NCBI RefSeq assembly: GCF_049243985.1
Contig: NC_135369.1
Span: 26,706,765-26,770,764, forward strand
DNA length: 64,000 nucleotides
Direction of reading: 5' to 3'
Origin: Paroedura picta
Lineage: Eukaryota; Chordata; Lepidosauria; Squamata; Gekkonidae
This document shows positions 11,230 to 40,255 of this stretch, piece after piece. The notes under the pieces were generated by a model. The model saw only the letters and a program-made list of their open reading frames with translations. It searched no databases and was not told the DNA's origin. How positions within the stretch are numbered: position 1 is the stretch's first letter; every line of letters begins with the position of its first letter. The position numbers were made by a program, and so were the translations under genes.

Positions 11230-12265
11230 TCGTATAAATTGAACAAATAAATAAAATGAATAAATTATTGTCTGTCTCCTTGTTTGTGTTGTGTTGTATC
11301 CTGGTTTGACCGGGCCTTGGAACATAAGGAGAGTCCCTAAAAGGGTCATGGCCAAAAAAAGAGTTGAGAATGGCTGCACTAGATCCTTTTCCCTCCAAGA
11401 TTCTGGCTGCATCTTTCCCCGCCACATTCCCACATGCTGTGTCTCTCTTCTCCCAGCTACTCCCAGACTCTTCTCCTGACCTTTGTACGTCTCCTGCTTA
11501 AAGTGCTTTTACCCCCACCAGCTGCTTCTTCCTACACTCCCCTGAAAAGTCTCTTAGGAAAATCCAAGGGGATTTTGATTAGCAGTCAAATCCAAAGGAG
11601 TCTCCAGGCATGGCCTCCTCTTGCTCTCGCCGGTCCCTTTCTCCTGCTTCCCTTCCTGGTTTTCTGTGGCTGTCGGCCAGTTTTTTTCCAGCCTCCTGTG
11701 CTGTTGTCTTTCCACAGAGAGTTGCTCTTTCTTTCCCGCTCTTTGATGTGGTCCTCTAGACTGAGATCTGTTCTTGGCCTTTTTTTGATCCGCCATCGGG
11801 TGACCTCATCAAACACCAATTTTCGTACCGATACTTTCAATCAAACCCAGAGCTGGCCTTGTTAAATCTCTTTTGCCTTGAACTTTCTCTCTCTCTCTCT
11901 CAATCTGATTAATCCTGCATCTCCAATAATTGGTCTGATATTTACGCTTCAGTGTCTGTCTGTCATCTCAAACTCATTATCGCTGAGACTGATCTCATTT
12001 TGCCTCCTAAACCTTCCTTTCTTTCTGCACTATTTGTCAACAGCATCAACAGGCTTGCTGTGACACTCACTGTCTTTGTGCAGACCCAGACCTTGATAGC
12101 AAAAGTCCCCCCCCACACACACACACCACTTTCCCCCCTTGATTACTGTCCTCTCCTCCTCTCTCTCACTTTCTGTTGCCCTTCAGCTATCCTTCTGATT
12201 TCTCCCTGCCACCATGAGAGGCCCCTGAACTTCCTCTCTGCTCCTCAGAGCCCTCTATGACTTGG
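11230..12265. other. intergenic, pyrimidine-rich, no gene seen
   Basis: The + strand is rich in C and T, giving long chance frames (such as 143 codons at 11434-11865) of low complexity. No domain recognised. Confidence 0.45.
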
Positions 12266-12269
12266 CACT

Positions 12270-12490
12270 TTGGTTGGGGGAATTCCTGGAGATTTGGGGG
12301 TGGAGCCTGGGGAGGGTGGGTTTTGGACAGGGACCTCAGTAGGGTATAATGACCAAGGGGCTATCCATGCCACAGAATCCATCCTCCAAAGTGGCCATTT
12401 TCTCCAGAGGAACTAAGCTCTGTTGTCTGGTGAGTCACTATAATTCTGGGAGATCTCCAGGCCCCATCTGGATATTGGCAACCCTGCTTG
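12270..12490 (-). repeat. short interspersed repeat with CTGGAGAAAATGGC core, minus orientation
   Basis: Reverse complement reads AGGGTTGCCAATATCC, then GGCCTGGAGATCTCCCAGAA, CTGGAGAAAATGGCCACTT and CCCCCAAATCTCCAGGAATT. Same family as at 728-893. Confidence 0.7.
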
Positions 12491-12569
12491 ATAGCCCTCA
12501 TCTCTCCTAAGCTGATACCTGTTGACAATCTCTCCTGCTTCCCCCAATGACTATCCTTTCTCTCCTGGG

Positions 12570-12790
12570 GTCCTAGAAGCAGAGAATGGTCTCTGACCCT
12601 TCTGAAACTCTTTCCTTCTGATTTTTTTTGAGGGAGACGGGATGACTATCCAGTGGCAGCCAATTTATGGCAGTGCCTGTAGGGTTTTCAAGACAAGAGG
12701 CTAACGGAGATAGTTTGCCATGCCTTGCCTCTGCATAGGGACCCTGGAATTCTTGTAGCCTTTCATCCAAATTCTAAACATGACAGACCC
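12570..12790 (-). repeat. probable decayed copy of the 5S-SINE body
   Basis: Shares the GTAGGGTTTTCAAGACAAGA and GTTTGCCATGCCTTGCCTC segments that precede the 5S-like part in the 14.65 and 23.5 kb copies. The 5S-like segment itself is missing or too worn. Confidence 0.5.
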
Positions 12791-13819
12791 TTCTCCCCTT
12801 CCAAGGTCTGATGCAATCAGGCTGCCAAGTTTGGGGGGGGGTCCCCTCTGGTACAGCCTCTTATACTTTCTCACACACACTCAACATGCTAAAATGAAGG
12901 GAATAAATGCCATGCTGGCTAAAGCAAAGCCACTCACCAGGTAGCAGCCCAGTCCCAAGGCCACATGGGATGTATTTTTGCCTTGGCTAGAGTTGCACAG
13001 ACCTTACTAGAGTGAGTATTTATGCAGTCTTCATGTTAAATCCTACATTGCAACCTCCCTGGGCCAGAATTCTGTCATCTCAGAAACAGAAGCCTTATAG
13101 TGCCTTGTCGTAAGACCAACCAAAATAACACCACACAGCGTGCTGCTTAATATCGAGAGCTGGCCTGCTGTGCCTGCTTCCATACAGGGATCCTCACCAC
13201 CCGCCGCTTGAACCATGGAGAGCCCTTGCTGTCGTGAGATCATTCAGTTGCAATTCGCTTGATTCCCCTGCTGAACCAGAGCACGGAAAAATCTAATTTT
13301 CTCCAGCGCATCAGGGGGAATTACAGCACAGCTGTGAGCAAAACGTCCATGTGGATGCTCTGTCTGCAGCCAATACACGGTGGAGTTAAGCGCCCCCTTC
13401 AAAGTAGCAGAGTTAAGCTCTGCATCCTCCACCCCTTCAGCCTTTTAAAGGGCTTTTTTGCTTTCCCGACTGAGCAGAGCATGTAGAGATGGGGGGTGTT
13501 CAGGTTGCTCTGAGTCAAGAAGGTGCTACTCATTTTCTATATGTTTTTTTTTTGTTTATAATCTCAGGCCCTCCTTCAAAGGTGAGGCAGGTAGTCACAA
13601 AGGAAAGGGCATCTTGGTGGTTACCTGCCAGCTTTGGCCTGTCCTTTGCCTTCATCCCTGCCTTGTGGTTCTGATGTTGGAACACCTCTTGGAAGCAAGT
13701 CAAGACTCCTTTAAAGTTTTGTTTTCTTACCGTCTCGTGGTGGTGGTGGAGCATTGGTGTGGGCTCCAATGTGCTGGGTTAAAAGTTCTGATTTTGCTAG
13801 CTGGAATTGGAGGGCCATA

Positions 13820-14340
13820 TCCAGCCAGGGCTGAGGCAGCTGTGTTGGTTGCCAGTTGCGTCCCGGATCAAATTCAAGGTTCTTAGACCCTTCACGGTCT
13901 AAGCCCCACCTATCAGAGGGACCACCTATTGCCTTATGCCCCCGCAGTGTCCTGTGTTCTGCAGGTGCTAATCTGCTGGTGGTCCCTGGTCCACAGGATA
14001 TATGCCTGGCCTCCACCAGGGGCCGGGCTTTTTCAGTCCTGGCCCCATCCTGGTGGAATGAGCTCCCAAAAGAGTGGAGGGCCCTGTTGGAGCAAGACGG
14101 AGCTCTTCCGCCAGGCATTTGGTCGAGGTCAGGGCAGTTAAGCCTCCCTGAGGGCTGTATGTGGACTGCTGAGCTCCCCGTGATGTTTCTAGAGGGGGCA
14201 GAGGGGGCCATGGAGCTGGTTCAGGCTAGGAAAGTAGCCTGGGTGGGGGAATGTAAGTGCCACACTTTGGGACATGTGAGACCCAGGGTCGTTCCAGGGG
14301 AAAATATAACAAGACTGGTTCTAGTCTTGTCATGACCCAC
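13820..14340 (+). repeat. L2-type LINE 3' fragment
   Basis: Contains TTGGTTGCCAGTTGCGTCCC, the TATCAGAGGGACCACCTATT region (Y-L/I-x-x-R-D-H of L2), CCTGGTGGAATGAGCTCCC and CTCTTCCGCCAGGCATTTGG. This is the C-terminal order of L2 ORF2 (PYL.., WNELP, FRQAF). Broken by stops; same family as 48.42-49.09 kb. Confidence 0.8.
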
Positions 14341-14420
14341 CTATAAACAACGTGGGACTGAAATCACAGGCCCAATCCCCTCTGGCTTCATAAGCCATCA
14401 CTGGCAATGAAGATGTTTCA

Positions 14421-14454
14421 GTATCTGAGTGGGAGGGAGGGAGGGAGGGAGGGA
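14421..14454. repeat. (GGGA)n microsatellite
   Basis: Simple run of GGGA units. Confidence 0.9.
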
Positions 14455-14644
14455 AATCTAAACTGTACCACTTCTGTTGTCTCTCCAAATGGTACCAGGT
14501 TTGTGTTCAAGGGCCCTAATCCACCAGTTTCCTTATTGTAAACAGAGCTGGGAAACAACACCAGCAGTCCATACAAAATTCCCATCTCTTATTTGACACA
14601 CACATACACACGTCCCACCTGAGAGTCAATGCTGGCCCTGCTCC

Positions 14645-14912
14645 TCAGAGATCACTATTCTTTCCTGATGTGCGTCTTTCCTGGTTTTGTTGCCCATTAA
14701 CTCGCATCTGAAGTCCGGTGACTCCTGTTGGGGTTTTCAAGGCAACAGAAATTCCAGGGCGGTTCACCATTGTTCGCCTCTGTGTTGTGACCCTGGACTT
14801 GCTTGGGGTGGGGGATGGGGAATCCAAATCCAAATACTGATGGGGCCAACCATGCTCAGCTTCTGAGGTCTGATGAGAGCAAGCCAGCCTGGGCCATCCA
14901 GGTCAGAGCAAG
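14645..14912 (-). repeat. 5S rRNA-derived SINE, reverse orientation, worn
   Basis: GGGTTTTCAAGGCAACAGAA, then GGTTCACCATTG and the 5S-like TGCTCAGCTTCTGAGGTCTG, ATGAGAGCAAGCCAGCCTGG. Same order of segments as the 23.5 and 25.2 kb copies. Confidence 0.75.
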
Positions 14913-14980
14913 GGTCAATACGTCGTTACATACCTCCAAGCAAAGGAGACAGCACAACGGTTAAAAAAAAGTTGTGTTTC

Positions 14981-14986
14981 TTTATT
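14981..14986 (-). terminator. EMILIN1: polyadenylation signal of EMILIN1
   Basis: TTTATT on the + strand is AATAAA on the gene strand, followed about 10 bases on by an A/T-rich site. The 3' UTR is then about 870 bases. Confidence 0.75.
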
Positions 14987-15852
14987 CAATAATTATAACT
15001 GTAGCTGAGTTCAGCCATTACACAGGGTGGACACGAGGGCTGTGAAAAGGGGACGCCATTCACTTCCTCACAAAACCGTAACTTCGCTGCCTTTCTCTCT
15101 CCTCCTCCCCACAGTGCCGTGAGGAGTATGTCCACCTTTCCCCCTGAACGGTCCTGTGTAATAGGTGGTAGGGAGGAAAGCCAGGATCCAGCCGCCCTCC
15201 CCTGTGGCGGGGGGGGGGGGGGCTGACTTGGCAGCTGCTCTGCAGTGGCTAGACGGGGCAGCCCAAGCTGTGAGGCGTGAGCAGCGCAGGGAACGGGCTG
15301 GCTGGCGGTGCAGAGAGGTGGCAGCGGCAGCGGCCTGAGGGGGGAGTATGCGCGGATTCTCCAGGATTTGACAGACACTGATAAATAACAGAAAGGGCCT
15401 TTCCCTCCCCACCCCCACCCTGGGACGCCTTCGGCCGGGTTGGGCGGCTGCACTCCCGCCTCCCCTCCCTTACCTCCGGGCCAGAAGGGTTGCCGCCATT
15501 GGGAGAGAAGGGGGCTGGCTTTGGTGCTCTCGCTCTTCTCACTTCAGGCAGCAGGACTGGCAGAGTACAAGGGTGGCAGAGTCTCTGTCTGTTCTGTGGC
15601 TGGGAAGGGGGAGGCAGGGGGCAATTCCAGCAAGAGGTCCCAGAAGGGCAGGAGAGTCTGGCGGTGCAGGGATGCCTTCCCTCTTTTCTTGGGGCTCCTG
15701 CTCCCAAGCGTAGGCCTGCACACTGGGCTGCCGGGAGCTCCCACGGGCCCGCAGCTCAGAAGCCAGAGGAAATGAGTTCATCTGGGTCAGCAAACCAAGG
15801 TTCTTCTTTGGTCCCTTTCTAGGCTGAGCTGAGGGCCCTCCCCCCCTGCTGC

Positions 15853-32531
<16,679 letters not shown>

Positions 32532-33300
32532 CCCCGGTTCTCAACGTCTGGTCCCCAAAGTCCCTCGTCAGCCGTGCATGGCTGGACCTTTGTGCCCCCG
32601 ACAGAGCCAGAGATGCTGCTCGGAGCAAAAACCCTCTTTTCCTTTTCCCTGAAGCCTTCGCCCCTCGCCAGGCAGGCGGAGAGGGCTTTGCACGGCCGCT
32701 CTCTCTCCACGCACTCTGACAGCTTTGCAAACTTCCCAGAGCTGGCTTGCTCACTCCCCCCTGACTTCCTGCCTGGCAGCTCTGGGCCCCAGCTCCATGC
32801 TCCCCCCACCAGCCTTCCCCATCCTGGGTTTCCCCTACTCCCTGCCCCACCACTGGCTCCCTCACCCCTGGGCTGGCCTTGGTCCTTCGCACATCTCCCC
32901 CCCCCCCTGCCAGCCCCTCTGACGGGATTTTCTGCAACTTCAGTTCCTGCTTCGCTGCCCCCTCCCCCCCATGCCGGGTTTGCACTGCTCACATCTGCTT
33001 CTCGTTACAGTCGGGACGGGAACAGTCGAAGGGGGGGGGGGAAGCGAACAGGAATGGGAAAACGAGAGGGGCTGGGCATGGAGCCAATGCAGCCCATGGG
33101 AATCGACATGACACAGCTACTGAGCGAGGTCCCTAGCATGGGGTAGCTGGCCACGTAGCCACTAGCCACGGACACCCACCCAGAGGACCCGGGAGGAGGA
33201 GCACCCTCCTGTACCCTTGGCTCTGTCCCCTACCTCCCGCCTCCTCCTCCTCTGGACTGATAAACCTAGCAACACGATAAGATCCACGGGCCACGTTCCT
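32532..33300 (-). promoter_or_regulatory. EMILIN1: probable EMILIN1 5' UTR and proximal promoter zone
   Basis: This is the sequence upstream of the start codon. It is C-rich on the + strand with only modest CpG content. I see no clear TATA box at a useful place and cannot fix the transcription start. The placement rests only on the position of exon 1. Confidence 0.35.
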
Positions 33301-34750
33301 GCCACTACCTCAGCTTTCTGAGCGGTTTGTCTGACTGGGCCATCTCACCAGAGGATGGATGTGCACACAACATCACCAGCGAGACAGGGAACTCTTTGTT
33401 TTGGGGAAAGCAAAGCTCATCCGCCTTGGTCCTGTGGGATGGGATCCCTGGGTGATCTCTTTAATCCTAGCCGATCCCCCCTTGCTGCTGCTCCCTGGCC
33501 TGTCTAACCTCTTCCTTTCTGTGCCTCACGCATTACAATCCCCGCCATCCCACGCTGCTGCTGTTTCCTGTGCAGCCAAGCTGCCTGGGGACCCAGGACT
33601 GCCAAGCCTCAGTGTGGGGAGTGGGGAACTGACCACAGGGCAATGAGATGCAATGCAGCGACCCACAGGGGAACTCTGTGGTTCCGGCCAGGGAGGGGGC
33701 TGCTGTGAGGCTCTGGTGGGGATTAGTTCCACCACACTCCTCGGAGATTCTGGAAATTCACTACCCATTTTTCTGCTGTGCCCCTCTTCCCTCTGCCCCC
33801 CCCCCACCCCATTCGTTCTGTTGTATAGTTCTGCTTCTTGTCAATCACTGTTTGCTAAAAAACAAAACGAAAGGTGCAAAGGTTAACTACCTGTGCTTTG
33901 ACATGGCAGTCCATGCCTGCTAATCCCTAGTGCCTGGAGGTTAGGTGTTATTACTCAGTGCTAAAGGCCCCCCATGCATGCTCAGAGGCACTCTTATCAT
34001 TTCTCTTGTACCTGGATAGGACCCCATGCTAAAGACAGACTTTGAGCTCCAACTGAAGTCTCAGGAATTAAGCAGGGAGCTTCCCACTCTCCTGTCTCCA
34101 TGCACCCTATTAACCTGAACATGTGGGAGAGCTGCCAGCTTACTGGTGAGGGAGGGAAGCCTGGATTGTTTATTTTTTCTCCTTTGAGCTGGGTCCAGAC
34201 ATGCAGGGGCCAAGGTCCCTGTCTCCCTCCTTCAGTTGGATTTCTTTAGCTGCATACCTCAAGCTTCTGCCCATGCTGGACTCCTCAAGAACTGCCCAGC
34301 TCAGTTCCAAAGGAGGCCGAAATTGGTTAGTTCCAGCCGCATAACTGCTCAGTCCCCTGATCCCTAGTGGGATATAGTGATATTGTTTTGGGACAGGAAA
34401 GACTTTGGTTCAATCTTGAAGGCTCACCTACCTCACAGAGCTGTTGTAAGAAGAAATATGAGGAGAGAAGCCACCTTACCCTTCGTGGAGAAAGGTCAGA
34501 ATATAATTTGTGATACACAAGAGGAAGGGTTTTGTCGGCAGGCACTAGCATGTTGGGGCTGGCAAGGGGTATCAGGAACCTTGTTGTCGGGGTGATGGTG
34601 AGGGCAGATCAGATCAGATAAAGATGCGGGCCATGCAGGGGATTTTAGAAGTCTATGGGGGAGGGCATTAAATCCCTCTTGGCCTGGTCCTGTCAAGGAA
34701 ATAATGTTGCAAGATGGAGAAGTAAAATGGGGGTGGGGGACCCCTTTGTC
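33301..34750. other. intergenic, no gene or repeat recognised
   Basis: Overlapping short frames only, none with a recognisable domain. Confidence 0.45.
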
Positions 34751-34758
34751 ATGTAGTA

Positions 34759-35054
34759 TAGCGATCCCCAACCTGTGGGCCGCGGACCACATGTGGTCCT
34801 TCGACTAATTGGAGGTGGGCCCCGAAGGACGTCTTCCCCCCCCCCGGCCCTTTACTTCATCCCCCCCGGCCCTTTACAACACACTTCATTGTTGTGGCAT
34901 GTATCTTATTTTGAAGGGATGTTTAAATATTACCACAGCAATCAGAGAGCACTAGGGCAGTGGTTGAGAGTAGAGGTGTAAACTACCCCCTCCCCCCGGG
35001 CTTCAGTAAAAGGCGTTGAGTGGTCCCCAGTGATAAAATGGTTGGGGACCACTG
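34759..35054. mobile_element. non-autonomous hAT-like element, GGTCCCCAACC termini
   Basis: Left TAGCGATCCCCAACCTGTGG and right GGTTGGGGACCACTG are inverted repeats. Flanks ATGTAGTA and ATGCAGTA are a probable 8-base target duplication with one change. Confidence 0.8.
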
Positions 35055-35928
35055 ATGCAGTACACCTTTACCTTCAGGTTCAAAGTACACTGAGACCATA
35101 GTGTTCTCCAAAGTTGCAGCTATGGGAGCTGTAGGGCTAGGAGGCACACACATGCACTGAGAAAAAGAGAGTCGAAGATTTCAAGTTAGGCTTGGAGATG
35201 GTGCAACAGAGTCTCTGTATGTGTGGCCCTCCCTTCCCCCAAAAGTGGGCTGTGGAGCAGCCAAGAACTCTGCTGGGCTCAATAAACATTTGATGCTTCT
35301 GTTTACGAACTACTGCAAGAATTGCATCCCACTAGTGCTGAAGATGCGTCAGGGGCTGCACTAAAGTGACACAGTCATGGAATGGTAGGCGGTGGGAGGA
35401 AGGACATCCCTTCGTTTATAACAAAGTTCAACCAGAGCCCCAGGGGTGCTAAGCATGCCAGCATTCTCACACTGACTCCCTGGGGGTCCTGCCCCCAAAA
35501 GGCCCTCTTGCTCCCTGTTTTGCTCATCCACACGCCGAGCCAATGTTTGGCGCTTGCCGGCCTGTCTCTGCAAAAGCCATCAGCCTAGGAGAACAAGCAG
35601 GGCCAAGCAAATCCAGTGGCCTCGACTTCCTCTGGGCCTGGGGAGGAGGGGGACAGAACGTGCAGGCCACAGGAACGCAAGGCGCAGCACAGATGTGGCT
35701 TTGCCAGCTGGGAACTGCCTGCAGGCACAGCCAGACTTTCATCCTGGAGAGAGATCTGGCCACAAGTGGGCAAGAACAGGAAGGAGCAGGGGCACGGGGA
35801 TTCTTGGAGGCAGGCAAATTGGCGAGTGGGATTTTATTTTTTTTCAAAAGAAAAAAGTAGGTGGTGTCTACCCACTGACCTTTGGAATCCCTGCCTCAGT
35901 CTGCCTCTTCTTCCAGAATGAGGCTAGA

Positions 35929-35992
35929 ATCATAGAAGAATAATAGAGTAGAAGGGACCTCATGGGTCATCTAGTCCAACCCCCTGCAACCC
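35929..35992 (-). repeat. CR1 LINE 3' tip, minus orientation
   Basis: AGAATCATAGAAGAATAATA, then AGGGACCTCATGGGTCATCT and AGTCCAACCCCCTGC. Confidence 0.8.
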
Positions 35993-36139
35993 CGTGAAGT
36001 CAGGCTCTCTGACTTCAACATCTGCACAGAATGGCAGAAACTCAACAAGTGTAACTTTCCCATCAACACATTCCTGGGCTGCACCTTTTGAATTTGTATC
36101 GCATAGGCCCAGGAGTAATCCTAAATCTACGCCCTCCCC

Positions 36140-36305
36140 CTGCCCAACTTTGGGGAAAGTCTGTGGCTCTATGGAAAAGCCTCTGCTTTGCATGCAAACC
36201 TGAGTCCAACCCCTGGCAGCTCCAGCTGAGAGGACCAGCCCGAGACCCTGCTGAGCTACTGCTGCTAGGCGTGGACAATACTGACCTTGGTGAACTGATG
36301 GCAGT
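36140..36305 (+). repeat. tRNA-derived SINE of another family (GACAATACTGACCTTGGTG)
   Basis: CCTCTGCTTTGCATGCAAAC is a tRNA-like head, followed by CCGAGACCCTGCTGAGC and TGGACAATACTGACCTTGGT. A second worn copy lies at about 41385-41590. Confidence 0.65.
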
Positions 36306-37574
36306 TTCCAGGGGAACGTGTGAACACCTAAGAGACAAGGAAATGCATCTTGAACATATCCAGAGACACAATTCATCATCCTTTGACCCTTGCTGTGGAA
36401 ATAAGTGGCTCGCCACCTTCCAGGTGGTATGGGCAATGCTTAGCCGCGTCATCCAGTTACGCTGCTTCAGTTCAAGGATGCAGAGCCCCTTCCATCCGTG
36501 ATGCTCTTCTTGCATTGCAGCCAGAAATGGAGCTTCAAGTTTCTCCCTCCGCCCTGCAGTGTCCTTTGCAAGACCCCCATGTCACACGCTTTACATGATG
36601 CCTGCAACTCCAGGATCTCCCTCTGCGTATTATAACTCTGGGCTCCCAGCCATGAATTTATTGTTTGCATGACTGGGGGGAGGGGAACAAAAGTTCAGGG
36701 TTCTCAGAGAGGACAAAGGAGCTGGTTGGTGGAGAGGGGACGAGGGGACATATATAGTAGCTTAGCACGGGTGGAATCCTGGGGGAAGGTGTCTGGAAGG
36801 GCACCATGTTGACCTCTTGTTTGGATTAAAACCCTTTGGTTGGTGCCCTATAAACACTGCACAAGCCAACCTTGCAACAGACAATTCTCCCCTCCACGGG
36901 GAAGACTCAACTTTGCTCCACCAGAAAAGAGCACATTGTGTGACATAGGCCCCAACCATCCCTATGTTGCGCCCCAAGGGTCCTATGCTCTGGACTTCCA
37001 CAGTGTAGCACTGCACTTTCTGGGTGCAGACAGAAAACAGACTGACCCCTTCACAGAACTTGCAAGCCCTAGATGGAATTTAGCCTTCGATAACATACTG
37101 CCCTCCATTTCCCCAAGTGGGACCCCCCACCGTGGACCAGAGAGCGAATGGGAGGGGGGAATTCGGCCTCATTGGATCAGCATATGGGGAGGGGCAAGGA
37201 GATGGAACCCCCAATGCCCTCCGTTGCTGGTGACATCACTCACATTTCACTTAGTGTGCAGAAGTAGTGATGTCATAAAGTAAAGAAGGATGATGTAACC
37301 AAATAGGCAGCCAGCATGAGGCTATCAGGCTATAAGACTGTTGCAGTGAACGGAAAAAAAAGGAGGGGGAAGGAGTGTGCATGTTTGTGTAGGGGGGGTT
37401 CACTTAACTTTAGCCTAGGCAGTCTTAAGCCTTGCTTTTGCAGGGTGGGGCAGAATATAACATACCCAGTATTTACTTTCCTTTTAAGGTAAAAAAAAAA
37501 ACCTACCAGAAATTCAGCCTGGACTTGAATAAAATATGCAAGCAAGCAGTAAAATATGCACATTTCCCCCTCCT

Positions 37575-37715
37575 CCCCTACCAAGCTCCCCTGGAGAAAA
37601 TGGCTGCTTTGGCGGGAAGACTCTATGGAATTATATCCTGCTGAGATTTCTCCCGGCCCCAAATCCCACCCACCTCTGGCTCCAACCCCAGAGTCTCCAG
37701 CTATTCCAACCAGGA
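37575..37715 (+). repeat. short interspersed repeat with CTGGAGAAAATGGC core
   Basis: CCCCTGGAGAAAATGGCTGC, ACTCTATGGAATTATATCCT and CAACCAGGAGCTGG. It runs straight into half of a CAGGGGTAGTCAA element. Confidence 0.7.
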
Positions 37716-37769
37716 GCTGGGAATTGTAGTCCATGGACATCTGCAGGGCCGCAGTTTGAATACCCCTGG
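37716..37769. mobile_element. half copy of the CAGGGGTAGTCAA hAT-like element
   Basis: GGGAATTGTAGTCCATGGAC, then GGGCCGCAGTTTGAATACCC. Only the right arm remains. Confidence 0.75.
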
Positions 37770-37788
37770 AGTGGTTAAGAGTGGGCAG

Positions 37789-38054
37789 AGAGCCAGCTTG
37801 GTGTAGTGGTTAGGAGTGCGGACTTCTAATCTGGCATGCCGGGTTCAATTCTGCGCTCCCCAACATGCAGCCAGCTGGGTGACCTTGGGCTCACCACGAC
37901 ACTGATAAAGCTGTTCTGACCGAGCAGCGATATCAAGCCTCACCCACCTCACAGGGTGTCTGTTGTGGGGAGAGGAAAGGGAAGGCGACTGTAAGCCGCT
38001 TTGAGCCTCCGGGTAGAGAAAAGCGGCATATAAGAACCAACTCTTCTTCTTCTA
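37789..38054 (+). repeat. tRNA-derived SINE, full length
   Basis: GAGCCAGCTTGGTGTAGTGG head, GGCATGCCGGGTTCAATTCT box B region, and AAGAACCAACTCTTCTTCTT tail. Confidence 0.93.
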
Positions 38055-38262
38055 ATCTGAAGATCCAGATTTGATTCCCCACTCCTTCTCCACCTGGGCC
38101 AGTCACAGTTCCCTCCCCAGAGCTCTCTCTGCCCCACCTCCCTCACAGGGTGCCTTTGGGGGATAGAGGAAAGGAAGTTGATTGTAAGCCGCTTTTAAAC
38201 TAGAGAAAACAGGGCATATAAACCAACTCTTCATCATCATCACCACCACCGCCACCGCAGTC
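38055..38262 (+). repeat. second, older SINE copy of the same kind, followed by (ATC)n(ACC)n
   Basis: AATCTGAAGATCCAGATTTG, CCTCACAGGGTGCCTTTGGG and GATTGTAAGCCGCTTTTAAA. It follows the 37.8 kb copy directly, which suggests the younger SINE inserted near the head of this older one. Confidence 0.75.
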
Positions 38263-38627
38263 ACAAGTAGTTCAGGTTGAGCAATGGGGTTTTTCCTTGC
38301 TGAAGACTCTCCTAAAGGGAAAACACATGGTAATGGCCTCCAGCTGGGATGACTTCATAAAACAATTAGGGCCAATTCACTTGTTTCAAAGCCTTCCTGC
38401 TCTCCCATCTGCTCCTGTTGCCCAGGCATGCTCTGGGAATTCCCTGCTTGGAACTTAATCGCCAGGGCCACTGGGACTGTGGTGTGTGGGCAAAAGGGAC
38501 TTGACCAGCATTATTTTCCCAAGGTTTTCAAGTTAGCTGCTGTTTACTTTGTTGGGGAAGCTTGCACGCACTTACGGGCTATGTGTAAATTAACAGGACA
38601 AATTGCAGCTCCCCAGGACAGTTTTAG

Positions 38628-38920
38628 AAGAAGAAGAAGAAGAGTTGGTTCTTATATGCTGTTTTTCCATACCCGGAGGCTCAAAGCGGCTTACAGTCGC
38701 CTTCCCTTTCCTCTCCCCAAAACAGACACCCTGTGAGGTGGGTGAGGCTGAGAGAGCCCTGATATCATTGCTCGGTCAGAACAAGGCCAGAACAGTTTTA
38801 TCCGTGCCATGGCGAGCCCAAGGTCACCCAGCTGGTTGCATGGGGGGGAGCACAGATTCGAACCGGGCATGCCAGATTAGAAGTCCGCACTCCTAACCAC
38901 TACACCAAACTGGCTCTCTT
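38628..38920 (-). repeat. tRNA-derived SINE, minus orientation
   Basis: AGAAGAAGAAGAAGAGTTGG to CTAACCACTACACCAAACTG. Confidence 0.92.
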
Positions 38921-38959
38921 TTAGTTCTGGAGAGGCCAGAGTTTCAATCCAAACTGGCT

Positions 38960-39085
38960 CTTGGGATAGATTCAAGTGGGCAGCTGTCGTGGTTTGAAGC
39001 TGCAGAATGAATTTTGAGTCCAGGGACACCCTGAAGACGTAGAACGTTTTGTTCAAGGCATGAGCTTTTATGCATGTACCTTGAA
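38960..39085. repeat. retroelement-derived repeat of the 28.6 kb family
   Basis: CAGCTGTCGTGGTTTGAAGC, TTGAGTCCAGGGACACC and GCATGAGCTTTTATGCATGT match the general order of the family. Confidence 0.5.
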
Positions 39086-39679
39086 TAAAACTGGGTCTGG
39101 GGAGCGAGTTCTGAGCTCCGAACTCCCAGAGCACGTCCGCTGACTGAACACATGGGAATGGACAACTTACAGCCGACAGCTGAAGTTAAAACAGGGTTTT
39201 ATAGTTAAAACAGGGTTTCCCTACCTACCTCTGAGAGAATATCAGGGGCACATAACATGAGAGAGTTGTCGTCCCCCCTGCAAGCTGAACACTGTTGAGG
39301 GAGGGGAGAGAATATCCCCCCAGGAGGTCAGGCCTCCCAGTTGCAGGTTGTCCAAGCCTCCCTTCTTAGATGTGTGGACAGTCCCTGGTGCCCTGCAGGC
39401 TCCCTTTCCGACTAGGCCCTGGATGCTCCCAGCGGCCGCCTCTTTCCCCAGCCCTCCCGCCCTGGGCTCTTGTTGCTGTGGCTGGGCCTGCATTTTGTCT
39501 GGTGTCTCTTGACAGAGCCAGGCCTTGTGCGGGCGGGGTGTGTGTGTGCCTGTTGGGGAGAGGAGGGGGGTTGGCTTCGGCCTCACAGGCGCCTGAGCCC
39601 TCCAGTGAATGGGGGGGGGGGCGGTGCGGGGAAGGAGCAAGCCAAGGCTGCTGCAGCCTGCTTTAAGCGGCTGTAGTTA

Positions 39680-40255
39680 GGGGCGGGGAGAGAGCACGGA
39701 CCCTTCGGCCTCCCCCCATACGCACCCACCCAGCCTGCGCCTCTGGGTGAGGGGGGCAGCGCGTGGGTGTTTTAGGGCCGGCGAAACTCTCAAGCACCGA
39801 GTTCGGAAGGCAGCAATGGAGTACGGGGCGGCGGGGGGGTCGGCATCTCAGGTTGCAGCTGGGGACTGACGGCTGTGCTTCGCCCCTTCTCCCCGCGCCC
39901 CACCGGCCCTGCAGGCGAAGCTCGTCTTGCAAGAGCCCGGCCGAATCCCTCCGTCACCAGCCCCGCCGCCACACACGTGCTCCGGCCGGGAAGAAGGGCA
40001 GCCTGCCAGGGAGACCCGCTCGGGGACCGAGGCGCAGCCCTGGGATCGCTCGCTCGCTCCCTCCCTCCCCGCCTGCTGCTGCTATTTTTGGCGGCGCCGA
40101 AATACTTGTTTTGGGGCCGGCGAATGCTGCAGGTGGGGCGGGGCGGACGATCGCTCTTGCGGAGTCCGAGAGAAAGGAAGGGAGGAGCGGAGGACGTAGC
40201 AGCCTGCTGGGAATCGGGGGGGGGGGGATCGCTCCAGAGTTTAAGTTGCCCCCTT
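39680..40255. promoter_or_regulatory. isolated CpG island with Sp1-type GC boxes
   Basis: The stretch is dense in CG dinucleotides and holds GC boxes such as TGGGGCGGGGCGG (from 40134). CpG density falls on both sides. No recognised gene starts here: EMILIN1 exon 1 is 7.3 kb to the left, OST4 20 kb to the right. A 173-codon + strand frame (39875-40396) runs through it but is of the GC-rich kind that arises by chance. It may be the promoter of an unannotated + strand transcript or a distal EMILIN1 promoter. Confidence 0.6.
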
